NCBI GenBank assembly: GCA_964368275.1
Contig: CAYJAQ010000010.1
Span: forward strand, 1 to 35,651
Reading direction: 5' to 3'
DNA: 35,651 bases
From: CAYJAQ01 sp964368275
GTDB taxonomy: Bacteria; Bacillota_I; Bacilli_A; ML615J-28; CAG-313
Shown here piece by piece: positions 23,520-32,021 of the stretch (position 1 is its first letter; each line of letters starts with the position of its first letter). The notes beneath the pieces were generated by a model that saw only the letters and a program-made list of their open reading frames with translations, was not told the DNA's origin and did not search any database. A program made the position numbers and the translations under genes.

Positions 23520-25007
23520 TTAGAGCATTATTGCGATAATTCCACCTTTACCACTATTTACGACTTTGTTTATAGCTTCTTTATACTTGTATTGAACAGC
23601 GTCTGGTACAGCATTAATCTTTGCTTTAATACCATCACTGATTACATCACAAAGCTTACGCCCAAATATTTCGCTATTCCAGAGTACTTCAGGATGTTCT
23701 TCATAATCTTTTAGCATATGGTCAATCAAAGCTTGAGCTTGTTCCATACTACCGATAATTGGTTCAAACGATGATTCGACATCAATCTTAACAAGTTGAA
23801 TAGCAGGAGCACTCGCTTTTAGTTTGATTCCGTAACGGCCACCTTGTTTAAGTAATTCTGGAGTAGAAAGTACCATATCATTGACGGAAGGAATTGATAT
23901 TCCATACCCACAACTTTCAACCATTTTAAGAGCTGTTCCCACTTTATGATAAACATCTTTCGCAGCAATCAAATCTTGTAATAAAGTAATAAAACTAGCT
24001 TTATCCTTTAAACTTTCGCCAACAATTTCTTCAAGAGCAGAAATATACGCATCATCACTACATTCAATATCAATAGTGACTTCACCAGTTCCTGGATTTA
24101 CTTCAGAAATGATAACATTTTCAAATAATTCAGCATTTTTTAATTCAGTTTGAATCATAAAGACGTCTTTCATTTTGCGATATGAACTAGTAAGTTCGGA
24201 AACTTTATCATTGAATGAATGCTTATAGCTATGATTATCAGTTAAACTTTGAAGCCAATCGGGATACTGGAAGTTGATTTCAGCAATATCGAATTCATTT
24301 AAAGCTTCTTTTAATACTTCATCTATTTCATCTTCATTCATATTCTCAACATCAAAAGCTAATGTGGTAACTCCATAATCACTAGTTAGTTTTGTTTTTA
24401 AAAGATTGGTCTTGTCGCTATATGGATCTTTTGTATTAATGACAATAACAAAAGGCTTATTCAAAGACTTCAATTTCTCAATAATCGAAACTTCAACTTG
24501 TTCATAATCAATCCGCGTAAAGTCCCCAAAACTACCATCACTAGTTATTAGGATACCAATATTTGAATGTGACTCTATTACTTTTTCCGTGCCAATTGTT
24601 GCTGCTTCCTCAAAAGGTATGTCATCATTATACCAAGGAGTTCTTACTAAACGGCTACTTCCATCGGGATTCTTATAACCTATAGCATCTGGAATTACAT
24701 ATCCTACACAATCAACTAATCGAACACTAAATGACAATTCATCTTTGGTACTAATTTTCATATTGGTACTAGGTACAAATTTTGGTTCTACCGTCATTAT
24801 TGTTTTACCATCACCACTTTGAGGTAATTCGTCAAGTATTTTGTTATAAAGCACTTCATCATCTATTAATGGTAAGACCTTTTTTTCCATAAACCGACGA
24901 ATGAAAGTACTTTTACCACTTCTAACTGATCCTACTACACCAACGTACACTTCACCTTTAGTACGTGTGACTACATCACGAATAACATTTTCATTCATAA
25001 ATTTCAC
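23520..25007 (-). CDS. spoIVA: Stage IV sporulation protein A, spore coat ATPase SpoIVA
   Basis: SpoIVA is the mother-cell ATPase that polymerises on the forespore surface as the basement layer of the spore coat. The protein is 495 aa, close to the 492 of Bacillus, and colinear with it. It has Walker A GSVRSGKS at 26-33, ELPQSGDGKTIMTVEPKFVP, LVDCVGYVIPDA, WYNDDIPFEEAATIGT, VINTKDPY and the C-terminal end SGKGGIIAIML. The last segment matches the Bacillus terminus that anchors SpoIVA through SpoVM. The start is taken as GTG at 25007, with AGGT seven bases upstream. An ATG at 24998 is possible. The gene has a near-perfect SigE-type promoter about 100 bases upstream. Confidence 0.95.
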   Translation of the reverse strand: MKFMNENVIRDVVTRTKGEVYVGVVGSVRSGKSTFIRRFMEKKVLPLIDDEVLYNKILDELPQSGDGKTIMTVEPKFVPSTNMKISTKDELSFSVRLVDCVGYVIPDAIGYKNPDGSSRLVRTPWYNDDIPFEEAATIGTEKVIESHSNIGILITSDGSFGDFTRIDYEQVEVSIIEKLKSLNKPFVIVINTKDPYSDKTNLLKTKLTSDYGVTTLAFDVENMNEDEIDEVLKEALNEFDIAEINFQYPDWLQSLTDNHSYKHSFNDKVSELTSSYRKMKDVFMIQTELKNAELFENVIISEVNPGTGEVTIDIECSDDAYISALEEIVGESLKDKASFITLLQDLIAAKDVYHKVGTALKMVESCGYGISIPSVNDMVLSTPELLKQGGRYGIKLKASAPAIQLVKIDVESSFEPIIGSMEQAQALIDHMLKDYEEHPEVLWNSEIFGRKLCDVISDGIKAKINAVPDAVQYKYKEAINKVVNSGKGGIIAIML

Positions 25008-25106
25008 TTTTAAGACCTAAAGCCCACAGTGTGGGGGGATAACTTCAATAGCCTCATTACTCTCTTTCGTCTTATTTTATCCCATTTAAACGTAATCGTT
25101 CACTCT

Positions 25107-25135
25107 AATCTATGAATTACCACCAGAAAATATGC
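25107..25135 (-). promoter_or_regulatory. SigE-type sporulation promoter of spoIVA
   Basis: On the minus strand the -35 GCATATT (25135-25129) fits the Bacillus SigE pattern (kmATATT) exactly. After a 14-bp spacer, CATAGATT (25114-25107) matches six of seven fixed bases of the -10 (CATACAnT). Transcription would begin near 25100. spoIVA is a SigE gene in Bacillus, so pattern and target agree. The site lies inside the T-rich tail of the ntdP terminator. Confidence 0.72.
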
Positions 25136-25167
25136 AAAAAAGAAAAGAGATTTCGCATGAAATCTCT
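25136..25167 (-). terminator. Rho-independent terminator after ntdP
   Basis: On the minus strand an 8-9-bp stem AGAGATTTC/GAAATCTCT (25167-25159 with 25154-25146) has an ATGC loop and is followed by TTTTCTTTTTT down to 25136. It ends directly at the spoIVA promoter. Confidence 0.88.
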
Positions 25168-25707
25168 CTACTTTTTCTCTTTTAATTTTTCGGATGCTTT
25201 CTTTGACAAATACTGTGCATAATCATTCATTACACACTTTTGATTAAAGGGATCCTCAGCATTCTCAATTCGGTTTAATAATACTTGGAGTTGTTTTTCG
25301 ATTATTTCGATTAAATCTTGCGAATAATGAAAATCAATTTGATTGAATTCAAATTCATCTCGATCGAGAATTAATCGGTCACCGCTGGGAAATACTTTCA
25401 CATCTAATTCATAATCAATGTACTTTAAACCTTCGACATCCTTCACATAAGGTGAACTCAGGTTACAATAGTAGTAAATTGAGTTATTGCGGAGCATACA
25501 GATGATGTTAAACCAAAAATCCTTATAGAAATAACAAACTGCTGGTTCTTTCGTTTTCCATCTTCTACCATCACCATCTATTACATTGGAACGATCATTT
25601 ACTACAACTATTGCATCATTCGTTTCTTTAACAATATAGGCATATTGCCAAACACGATGAAGGTCACCATTATGCTTATAACTAATAATCTCTATTTTGT
25701 TATTCAC
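25168..25707 (-). CDS. ntdP: DUF402 nucleoside tri/diphosphate phosphatase (NtdP/YgaC-like)
   Basis: This 179-aa protein resembles YgaC/NtdP of Bacillus along its whole length: ISYKHNGDLHRVW, NDRSNVIDGDGRRWKTKEPAVCYF, WFNIICMLR, IYYYCNLSSPYV and LKYIDYELDVKV. Such DUF402 enzymes hydrolyse nucleoside tri- and diphosphates, and the Asp/Glu and Lys residues in these blocks form the metal site. The start is taken as GTG at 25707, six bases after AGAAGG, which gives the usual N-terminus. A further in-frame GTG at 25725 would place the ribosome binding site inside the coding region. It has its own promoter and terminator, so it is a single-gene unit. Confidence 0.9.
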   Translation of the reverse strand: MNNKIEIISYKHNGDLHRVWQYAYIVKETNDAIVVVNDRSNVIDGDGRRWKTKEPAVCYFYKDFWFNIICMLRNNSIYYYCNLSSPYVKDVEGLKYIDYELDVKVFPSGDRLILDRDEFEFNQIDFHYSQDLIEIIEKQLQVLLNRIENAEDPFNQKCVMNDYAQYLSKKASEKLKEKK

Positions 25708-25733
25708 ACAGTACCTTCTTTCCACTCGTTAAT

Positions 25734-25742
25734 ATTATAGCA
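25734..25742 (-). promoter_or_regulatory. Extended -10 promoter of ntdP
   Basis: TGCTATAAT on the minus strand (25742-25734) is a consensus extended -10. The -35 is weak (TTTAAT with 17-bp spacing). It is about 27 bases before the GTG at 25707. Confidence 0.6.
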
Positions 25743-25889
25743 TTTTTCTTAACATTATTAAAGTGATTAGGTAATAATTGGATAGATAAACACTTAAAAT
25801 TAACTAAACTAGTTCCAGTTAGTATTGATTATATTTATCAAAATAAACGAACAAAAATGCAAATTCATTTTTAAACTACCGAAAAAGAT

Positions 25890-25916
25890 AAAAAAAGCAA
25901 GGCCGTTAGACCTTAC
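25890..25916 (-). terminator. Rho-independent terminator after the Fic gene
   Basis: On the minus strand an 8-bp stem GTAAGGTC/GGCCTTGC (25916-25909 with 25904-25897, two G-T pairs) has a TAAC loop and a run of seven T at 25896-25890. It overlaps the Fic stop. The remaining ~145 bases up to ntdP hold only AT-rich sequence with no feature I can support. Confidence 0.85.
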
Positions 25917-26638
25917 TTATAGCGATTAATTAATTCAATAATACGATCATATTCTTTGTTTAGTAGTTCTTCTAATAAATCAAGGAAAGGCTTCATTGTT
26001 TTATTAACTTTAAACTCTTCTAAACAATTAAAATACTCTTCACGTCGTTTCATCGGAATACTAACTGGAAAATAACCATTAGCAATAAGCACATAATTCA
26101 TCATTAAACGTGCCATCCGTCCATTTCCATCAAGAAAAGGGTGAACTTTAGCTATTTGTAGATGGGCATAAGCAGCTTGTTCAACCACACTTCCAGTATA
26201 GTTATTAATATCATAGAAAAACTTGTTCATCCGATCATATACTTTAATATAGCTACAAGGAGTGTGTTTAGAGCCATTGACGCGGATATCAACATTACGA
26301 TATAACCCACCTGCAATAATGCCATCCATTAATTGTTCGTGAACATCCTTAAAGAAGTCTTCAGTTAGTTCTAATTTCTTGCTGGCATGATCAACAACCA
26401 TTTGATAGGCTTTATAATGATTAAATACACAACGGGCAAAATTGCCATCACATTTAACATTATAACCTTTTGTAATTGATACAACTTGTTCAAGGGTAAT
26501 TGAATTTCCTTCAATACAAGCAGAATTTCTTGTGAATACACAAGCAAAGTTTTGCTTAAAAAGTTCTAATTCTTTTTCTGGTAGGTTTCCTTTATTTTCA
26601 ATAATATACTGTCTTTTTTCTAATAAGTCCATATTCAT
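25913..26638 (-). CDS. Fic-domain protein (likely AMP transferase) with built-in inhibitory motif
   Basis: This protein of about 241 aa has the full Fic motif HPFLDGNGR at 166-174 (from the ATG at 26638). The catalytic His and the Asp/Asn needed for metal and phosphate binding are intact. Upstream, SACIEGN at 39-45 fits the inhibitory (S/T)xxxE(G/N) helix, whose Glu blocks the active site in class II Fic proteins. It is therefore self-inhibited and needs no antitoxin, and none is next to it. Fic proteins mostly transfer AMP to hydroxyls of target proteins. The target is unknown. Three ATGs lie close together (26641, 26638, 26632). The first touches the ribosome binding site AGGAG, so one of the later two is likely. 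Confidence 0.86.
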   Translation of the reverse strand: MNMDLLEKRQYIIENKGNLPEKELELFKQNFACVFTRNSACIEGNSITLEQVVSITKGYNVKCDGNFARCVFNHYKAYQMVVDHASKKLELTEDFFKDVHEQLMDGIIAGGLYRNVDIRVNGSKHTPCSYIKVYDRMNKFFYDINNYTGSVVEQAAYAHLQIAKVHPFLDGNGRMARLMMNYVLIANGYFPVSIPMKRREEYFNCLEEFKVNKTMKPFLDLLEELLNKEYDRIIELINRYK

Positions 26639-26658
26639 CATACTCCTATTCTCTAAAT

Positions 26659-26687
26659 AGTATAACATACTTAACTACATATTACAA
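26659..26687 (-). promoter_or_regulatory. SigA promoter of the Fic gene
   Basis: The -35 is TTGTAA (26687-26682) and the -10 is TATACT (26664-26659) with a TG extension, and the spacer is 17 bp. It lies right after the mutS2 stop. Confidence 0.75.
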
Positions 26688-26702
26688 CTAAAACAAAAGT
26701 TT

Positions 26703-29042
26703 TTATTTCATCGTAACAACAGTTGATCCCATACCACCTTCACCAGCTCCTCCATAGCGAAAACTTTCAACGTTTTTATTATTCTTAAGATAAGTTTGAA
26801 CAAGGGTACGAATAGTTCCAGTACCATACCCATGAATGATGGTTACTTGCTTAATGCCTGATAAGATTATATCGTCAAAATATTTTGCTAGTTTCTCTTT
26901 TGCGTCTTCATAGCGTTCACCTCTTAAATCAAGTGATAGACTACTACGGGTGGTTTTCAGCACTCTAACCGAGGCACTGCGTTGATCTTTATCTACTTCT
27001 TTTGGCGTTTTGTCAACTACTTCAAGTTGTTCCTTTTTCATCTTCATAATAATATTACCTGTTGCAACCTCATATAATCCTGGTTTTAACACTTTTATTA
27101 CTTGGCCATATTGACCATAAGTAGTCAAGAAAACATCATCACCTAAACGAATATCACGTTTAACAACCGGTTTAACAGGTTCAATAGGTCGTACAACATC
27201 CAAATCATCCAGGCCCTTTTTCGCAGCAATAATCTCATGAAGTTTAACATCTTTTGCGCTTTGAAGCATTTTAATTTCTTCTAATACCCTGCTGGCATCA
27301 TTTGTTATATCATCAATCATCTTCTTGGCATCTTCTTCCGCTTTTCGTAAAATTTGACATTTTTCCTTCTCAAGTGTACTGATTTTTTGTTGATATTCTT
27401 CGCGGATCCTTTTTGAATTTTCCTCTTCACCTTTCATTTTAGCAATTTGTTCATTCAATTCAAATGATTGTTTTTCAAGTTTCTCAACAAGCATACGTAC
27501 ATCATTATTATTAGTTGTTAAGTTTTGCTTGGCATCTTCGATAATCGCTTTTCTTAAACCTAAGCGAGCAGCAATATTAAAAGCGTTAGATGCACCTGAT
27601 AAACCTAAAACAAGCTTATAAGTAGGTGATAACGTGTTCTCATTAAATTCCATGGAAGCATTTACAACTTTGTCATGACCATAAGCAAAAGCTTTCAATT
27701 CTGAATAATGGGTAGTTGTAATAAAACTAATTTGGTTTTTAACAAGATGATTTAAAATTGCTATAGCTAAGTTTGATCCCTCAGACGGATCAGTTCCACC
27801 GCCAATTTCATCAAATAATACTAATGAATTTGGCGTAACTTGGTTAATAATTCCAATAATATTATGCATATGGGAAGAAAAAGTCGAAAGATTAGCTTGA
27901 ATACTTTGATCATCACCAATGTCGCAACATACTTGATCATATACCATTACATTACTAGTGGCATCAGCAGGAATTAATAATCCACATTTAACCATTAAGC
28001 TGAGTAAGCCAACAGTTTTCAGTAATACGGTTTTACCACCAGTATTAGGACCCGTAATAACAATCCCTAAATAATTACCAAAGTGAACATTATTAGGAAT
28101 GACTTTAGCAACCTTTAGTAACGGATGACGTGCATTAACTAAATTCATAATATGTTTGTCATTAATACTAGGACGATTAGCATCTTGTCGCTTAGCTAAA
28201 ACAGCTTTAGCAAAGATAAAGTCAAGTTCTACAATAGTTAAAAAATTAGCTTTCAAAATCTCGTAGTTTTCTCCTATTTGTTTTGATAAACTGTGCAAGA
28301 TTCTTTCTATCTCAATTTTTTCTTCTTTTATTAAGGTATTCTTCTCATTTGTTAGTTCAGCAACCGCCATTGGCTCAATAAAAACCGTCTGTGAACTAGC
28401 CGAAACATCTTGCAACATTCCTTTAAAACTATTCTTATACTCAGCACGAACTGCCAGTACATAACGATCATTACGAATAGATATTGTTGTCTGTGATAAT
28501 TTACTTCCTTCTTTAGCAATAATCTCTTGAATTTTACTCTTAATACGAGCATCCATCTGACGTAGACGATTTCTAAGCGATTTAAGCAATGAACTAGCTT
28601 CATCCATGACAAATCCAGACTCATCAATAGATTTTTTTAGTGTTTCGTCAAGATTATCAATTACATAAAGTGAATTAACATACTGCTCATAATAAATACA
28701 AGGAATATGCTCTTTAAGAAGAAAATTTAAGTGTTTAATATTAGCTTTAATTGTTGTAAACAAGCGGACTGTTTCATAAAGGTCTAAACCATCAAGAATC
28801 CCCTCTTTATAAGCAATATCAATAATATTGAGATACTCAGTGGCAATCATTATTGGCGCACGATCTAAGCGATTAGTAATACCTAATGCTTCATCAACTT
28901 CATCAAGAGCATTATTTAAATAGTCTAAGTCACTCGACAACGATAAATCGGCAATTTTCTTTTTAGTATCAGGAATAACAGCAATGTCTGACAGCTGCTC
29001 TAAGATTATATCTAACTCTAGTTTTTGAAAATATTTGTCCAT
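26703..29042 (-). CDS. mutS2: MutS2 ATPase/endonuclease
   Basis: This 779-aa MutS2-family protein is now linked to rescue of collided ribosomes and to suppression of recombination. The clamp/lever region is N-terminal. The ATPase has Walker A GPNTGGKT at 331-338, Walker B LVLFDEIGGGTDPSEG, and the THYSELK segment. A long coiled coil follows at about 510-600. The C-terminal Smr domain (about 700-779) has LDLRG and HGYGTG, the nuclease motifs. All parts are present at normal length. The start is ATG with AAAGGAAAA upstream. It is divergent from rnhC. In Bacillus, rnhC lies close to mutS2 (mutSB) in the same region, so the linkage is conserved. Confidence 0.96.
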   Translation of the reverse strand: MDKYFQKLELDIILEQLSDIAVIPDTKKKIADLSLSSDLDYLNNALDEVDEALGITNRLDRAPIMIATEYLNIIDIAYKEGILDGLDLYETVRLFTTIKANIKHLNFLLKEHIPCIYYEQYVNSLYVIDNLDETLKKSIDESGFVMDEASSLLKSLRNRLRQMDARIKSKIQEIIAKEGSKLSQTTISIRNDRYVLAVRAEYKNSFKGMLQDVSASSQTVFIEPMAVAELTNEKNTLIKEEKIEIERILHSLSKQIGENYEILKANFLTIVELDFIFAKAVLAKRQDANRPSINDKHIMNLVNARHPLLKVAKVIPNNVHFGNYLGIVITGPNTGGKTVLLKTVGLLSLMVKCGLLIPADATSNVMVYDQVCCDIGDDQSIQANLSTFSSHMHNIIGIINQVTPNSLVLFDEIGGGTDPSEGSNLAIAILNHLVKNQISFITTTHYSELKAFAYGHDKVVNASMEFNENTLSPTYKLVLGLSGASNAFNIAARLGLRKAIIEDAKQNLTTNNNDVRMLVEKLEKQSFELNEQIAKMKGEEENSKRIREEYQQKISTLEKEKCQILRKAEEDAKKMIDDITNDASRVLEEIKMLQSAKDVKLHEIIAAKKGLDDLDVVRPIEPVKPVVKRDIRLGDDVFLTTYGQYGQVIKVLKPGLYEVATGNIIMKMKKEQLEVVDKTPKEVDKDQRSASVRVLKTTRSSLSLDLRGERYEDAKEKLAKYFDDIILSGIKQVTIIHGYGTGTIRTLVQTYLKNNKNVESFRYGGAGEGGMGSTVVTMK

Positions 29043-29095
29043 TGCAATTTTTCCTTTCTTTTATTCTTAAAATAAGATAAGTTTTTTTGTTTTAT

Positions 29096-29124
29096 TTGCT
29101 TTTTTGCCATATCTATGATATAAT
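29096..29124 (+). promoter_or_regulatory. SigA promoter of rnhC
   Basis: The -35 is TTGCTT (29096-29101) and the -10 is TATAAT (29119-29124) with a TG extension, and the spacer is 17 bp. It is about 20 bases before the plus-strand ATG at 29145. Confidence 0.7.
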
Positions 29125-29144
29125 TAAAACAATAGGAGGCATTT

Positions 29145-30086
29145 ATGAGCAATACTATTAAAGCAACACCTGCGCAGATACAAGAGATGCTGGAATACTA
29201 TAATGGTTATTTGACATACAATGAAAGTCCGCACACCCTTGCTAAAGCTCGCCTTGAAAAGGTCGTTATCACTTTCTATGCTACTAATACTGTTTTATTT
29301 CAAGGGCTAGATGAGAGCTCAGAATATAACATTTGGGCCCAAAAATTTGATTTATCGCCAAGTAAATCTGAATCAAACAACTACGCAATGTACGAGAATC
29401 TCTCAGCAATCGGTTGTGATGAAGTAGGAACAGGTGACTATTTTGGACCAGTAGTTGTTTGTAGTGCTTTTGTAAAAAACAGTCAAATAGCTGAATTAAA
29501 GCATCTTGGCGTTAAAGACTCGAAGTTATTAACTGATGATGCTATCATTGAGTTAGCCCTAAAACTACGCAACATTATTACTTATTCGATTTTAGTGTTA
29601 CCACCTAATCGGTTTAATGCTTTACACCGAACAGAAAATGATAATCTAAACTTTATTAAAGCATGCCTACACAATAATGCTATTAATAGTATACTAAAAA
29701 AACTGGAAAATGTAAAGTATGACGCGATTTTAATTGATGAATTTACTCCTAAAGAAAAATATCTTCATTATCTCAGAAAACTTGATAATGTCGTTGATAC
29801 CGTGGTTTTAATACCGAAAGGCGAACGTGTTCATGTTAGTATTGCTGCTGCTTCTATTTTAGCAAGAGCTGCCTTCTTAAAAGAAATGAAGGAATTATCA
29901 AAAGTAGTTAAAGTTGGTTTACTAAAAGGCGCATCTTCTTCCGTAGATCGCCAAGCTGTTGGCATTATTAAATCTTATGGTTTTAATATTTTGAATGATA
30001 TAGCTAAATTAAAGTTTGCTAATACCAAAAAAATAATTGCTTATGTAAAAGCCAACAATATCCGCATAAGAGACCTACCCGAATAG
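29145..30086 (+). CDS. rnhC: Ribonuclease HIII
   Basis: RNase HIII cleaves RNA in RNA-DNA hybrids. It has 313 aa, the same as in Bacillus. The N-terminal ~85 residues form the substrate-binding domain seen in HIII but not in HII. The catalytic site begins GCDEVGTGDYFGP, with D92 and E93. D198 in ILIDEFTP is the third acid. The ATG follows AGGAGG. The gene stands alone on the plus strand between mutS2 and rluD, which both point away from or toward it, and it ends at a shared terminator. Confidence 0.95.
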   Translation: MSNTIKATPAQIQEMLEYYNGYLTYNESPHTLAKARLEKVVITFYATNTVLFQGLDESSEYNIWAQKFDLSPSKSESNNYAMYENLSAIGCDEVGTGDYFGPVVVCSAFVKNSQIAELKHLGVKDSKLLTDDAIIELALKLRNIITYSILVLPPNRFNALHRTENDNLNFIKACLHNNAINSILKKLENVKYDAILIDEFTPKEKYLHYLRKLDNVVDTVVLIPKGERVHVSIAAASILARAAFLKEMKELSKVVKVGLLKGASSSVDRQAVGIIKSYGFNILNDIAKLKFANTKKIIAYVKANNIRIRDLPE

Positions 30087-30110
30087 AAAAGACTAGTTAC
30101 CTAGTCTTTT
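30087..30110. terminator. Two-way terminator between rnhC and rluD
   Basis: The perfect 10-bp stem AAAAGACTAG/CTAGTCTTTT (30087-30096 with 30101-30110) has a TTAC loop and an A run on one flank and T run on the other. It stops rnhC on the plus strand and the long aspS-rluD operon on the minus strand. The rluD stop (30103-30101) is in the stem. Confidence 0.9.
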
Positions 30111-31006
30111 TTTCTTAACTCACTTAACATATCAAGAAAATATGTTGGTGGTTCTTGTTTGAACTCCATATACTGATTAGTACGAGGATGGATAAAACCT
30201 AATGTCATTGCGTGTAAGAATTGACCATTTTCACCAATCACTTTCTTTGGACCATATAGTGGATCTCCTAAAACCGGATAGCCAATATAAGCCATGTGAA
30301 CTCTAATTTGATGAGTTCGACCAGTTTCAAGGGTCAACTCAATAACGGTAAAGTCTTTTAAGCGCTCAATAACTTTGAAATGAGTAACAGCAGGCTTTCC
30401 TCCTGAAACCACCGCGTTTTTCTGACGATTATTAGGATCACGACCAATGGGTGCATCTATTCGACCAAGGTTATGGGGAATTGAGCCATAAACAATGGCA
30501 ATATATTTACGAGTTGTTGATTTCTCTTTTAGTTGTTTACTAATAGATTTATGAGTTAAATCATTCTTACAAGCAACCAATAAACCCGAAGTATCTTTAT
30601 CAATACGATGAACTATACCGGCTCGCACAACGCCATTAATGCTAGACAAATCCGTGCAGTGATGCATTAAGGCATTTACAAGCGTTCCTGAGTGATGGCC
30701 AAAAGCAGGATGAACAACCATTCCACTTGGCTTATTGACAACAATCAAATCCGCATCTTCATAGACAACATCTAGTGGTATATCTTCTTTTTCTACTTTT
30801 GAATCAATAATAGGACGATCTGCCATTTCAATAACATCACCAGGCATTAACAAGTAACTTTGTTTTACGACCTTTCCATTAACACTAATTTTTTCTTCTT
30901 TGAAAAAGCCTTTTAATTCACTACGGCTTTTGTCAGCAATAATCTCAGTAAGATACTTGTCAACTCGAATTGATTCACCAACAAAGTGAAATACCTGTTT
31001 ATTCAT
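30101..31006 (-). CDS. rluD: RluD-type pseudouridine synthase
   Basis: This 301-aa enzyme converts uridines in 23S rRNA to pseudouridine. An N-terminal S4 domain (about 12-65) is followed by the RluA-fold catalytic domain. The active-site motif is HRIDKDTSG, with catalytic D136, and NKPSGMVVHP and GRTHQIRVHM are also typical. The exact target site cannot be assigned with certainty between the RluD paralogues. The start is ATG with GGAGGAAA upstream. It is the last gene of the hisS/aspS-rluD operon and lies 43 bases after lspA, as in Bacillus (lspA-ylyB). Confidence 0.9.
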   Translation of the reverse strand: MNKQVFHFVGESIRVDKYLTEIIADKSRSELKGFFKEEKISVNGKVVKQSYLLMPGDVIEMADRPIIDSKVEKEDIPLDVVYEDADLIVVNKPSGMVVHPAFGHHSGTLVNALMHHCTDLSSINGVVRAGIVHRIDKDTSGLLVACKNDLTHKSISKQLKEKSTTRKYIAIVYGSIPHNLGRIDAPIGRDPNNRQKNAVVSGGKPAVTHFKVIERLKDFTVIELTLETGRTHQIRVHMAYIGYPVLGDPLYGPKKVIGENGQFLHAMTLGFIHPRTNQYMEFKQEPPTYFLDMLSELRKKD

Positions 31007-31049
31007 TTTTTTCCTCCATTAGTATGAATTTCTAAAACTTATCCGGAAA

Positions 31050-31613
31050 TTATTCTTCACACTTTTCTTTACTAGTATCACTAGAATCACTAGTTTTTTC
31101 TTCTTTAGTTGCTTTTTTATTAAAAGGCCAAAAATTAATTGGGTCTTTACTTTCAAAAAATAAGATATAAATTGCTAGTAAGACCATGCCAACCGTTAAA
31201 TAACAATCAGCTACATTAAATATCGCAAAATCCATAAAAGTCAGTTTGATAAAGTCAAACACACCTTTATTGGAAAAAACACGATCAATCATATTGCCTA
31301 TTGTACCGCTATAAATTAGCAGAATACTAATACTATAGAGGGGACGGCGTTTAAATGAAAAATCTTTCATAAAATAGGTTATTGCAATAACGGCTAGTAC
31401 ACTGAGCACTGCTAAAAACGCCGGATGCTCCCGAAAAATACTAAAAGCAGCACCAGTATTATAGGTAGAAGTAAAATTAAATAACCCCTTTATAATCACA
31501 ATTTCTCCATCCGGCCAACCTAACGCAGCTGTAGAAATAAGTACTTTTGATAGTTGATCAAGGCCTACTAGTAAAACAGCCAAGATAAATCCTATTACAA
31601 TCATCATCTTCAT
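31050..31613 (-). CDS. lspA: Lipoprotein signal peptidase (signal peptidase II)
   Basis: This membrane aspartyl protease removes signal peptides from prolipoproteins, such as the RsgI-like lipoprotein in this window. It has four membrane segments and the catalytic pair D110 (GNMIDRV) and D136 (FNVADCYLT). The protein is 187 aa, longer than the usual ~155-165, because of a hydrophilic tail with many Glu, Ser and Lys (about 165-187). The start is ATG at 31613 after AGAGGTGA. The ATG at codon 3 is an alternative. It begins seven bases after the small membrane-protein gene. Confidence 0.94.
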   Translation of the reverse strand: MKMMIVIGFILAVLLVGLDQLSKVLISTAALGWPDGEIVIIKGLFNFTSTYNTGAAFSIFREHPAFLAVLSVLAVIAITYFMKDFSFKRRPLYSISILLIYSGTIGNMIDRVFSNKGVFDFIKLTFMDFAIFNVADCYLTVGMVLLAIYILFFESKDPINFWPFNKKATKEEKTSDSSDTSKEKCEE

Positions 31614-31619
31614 TCACCT

Positions 31620-32021
31620 CTAAATAATAATAACATTGACTGCTGTAACAGCCGCTATAAACATAATCAGCATAATTGGATTAAACACTTCCGACCAAAA
31701 AATACACTTAATATTAATTGCCTGAATTAATTCATCTTCCGGGTAGGAGTATTGTAATAATTTGTAGTATGATCCCATTGATAAGCCATTAATAATCGCT
31801 GCTAAAACAATCCCTAATATCATTAGAATCCAATAAGTGATGGTAATATATGAATAAATAGTTAACAAACTAATATAAAGCAAAGCAAAAGGTGCAGCTA
31901 CAATAATTGCAACAACTAATGACCACAAAACAGCAATCAAAGATTTCTTGCCCTTGAGCTTTAACTCGTCAACATCTTTTATCCATTTACGTCCTTCTTT
32001 GATATTAACTAATAATCGCAT
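31620..32021 (-). CDS. Small membrane protein of unknown function
   Basis: This 133-aa protein was not recognised. A charged N-terminus of about 27 residues (VNIKEGRKWIKDVDELKLKG) is followed by three hydrophobic segments (about 28-55, 58-85 and 108-133). It lies in a tight operon between the PDZ/Lon-like protease gene, whose stop is directly upstream, and lspA. The context suggests a role in the cell envelope or protein secretion, but this is only inference. No enzyme motif is seen. Confidence 0.7.
   Translation of the reverse strand: MRLLVNIKEGRKWIKDVDELKLKGKKSLIAVLWSLVVAIIVAAPFALLYISLLTIYSYITITYWILMILGIVLAAIINGLSMGSYYKLLQYSYPEDELIQAINIKCIFWSEVFNPIMLIMFIAAVTAVNVIII

Noticed and set aside
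25745..25890. Possible SOS (LexA) site or other regulatory palindrome in the gap between ntdP and the Fic gene.
   Set aside because: Only a single CGAAC half-site and a short imperfect inverted repeat (ACTAACT/AGTTTAGT) are present. Neither forms a convincing site.
26688..26702. AAAACTTTTGTTTT after mutS2 as a terminator.
   Set aside because: The stem is only five A/T-rich pairs and has no T tract of its own. It overlaps the Fic promoter region instead.
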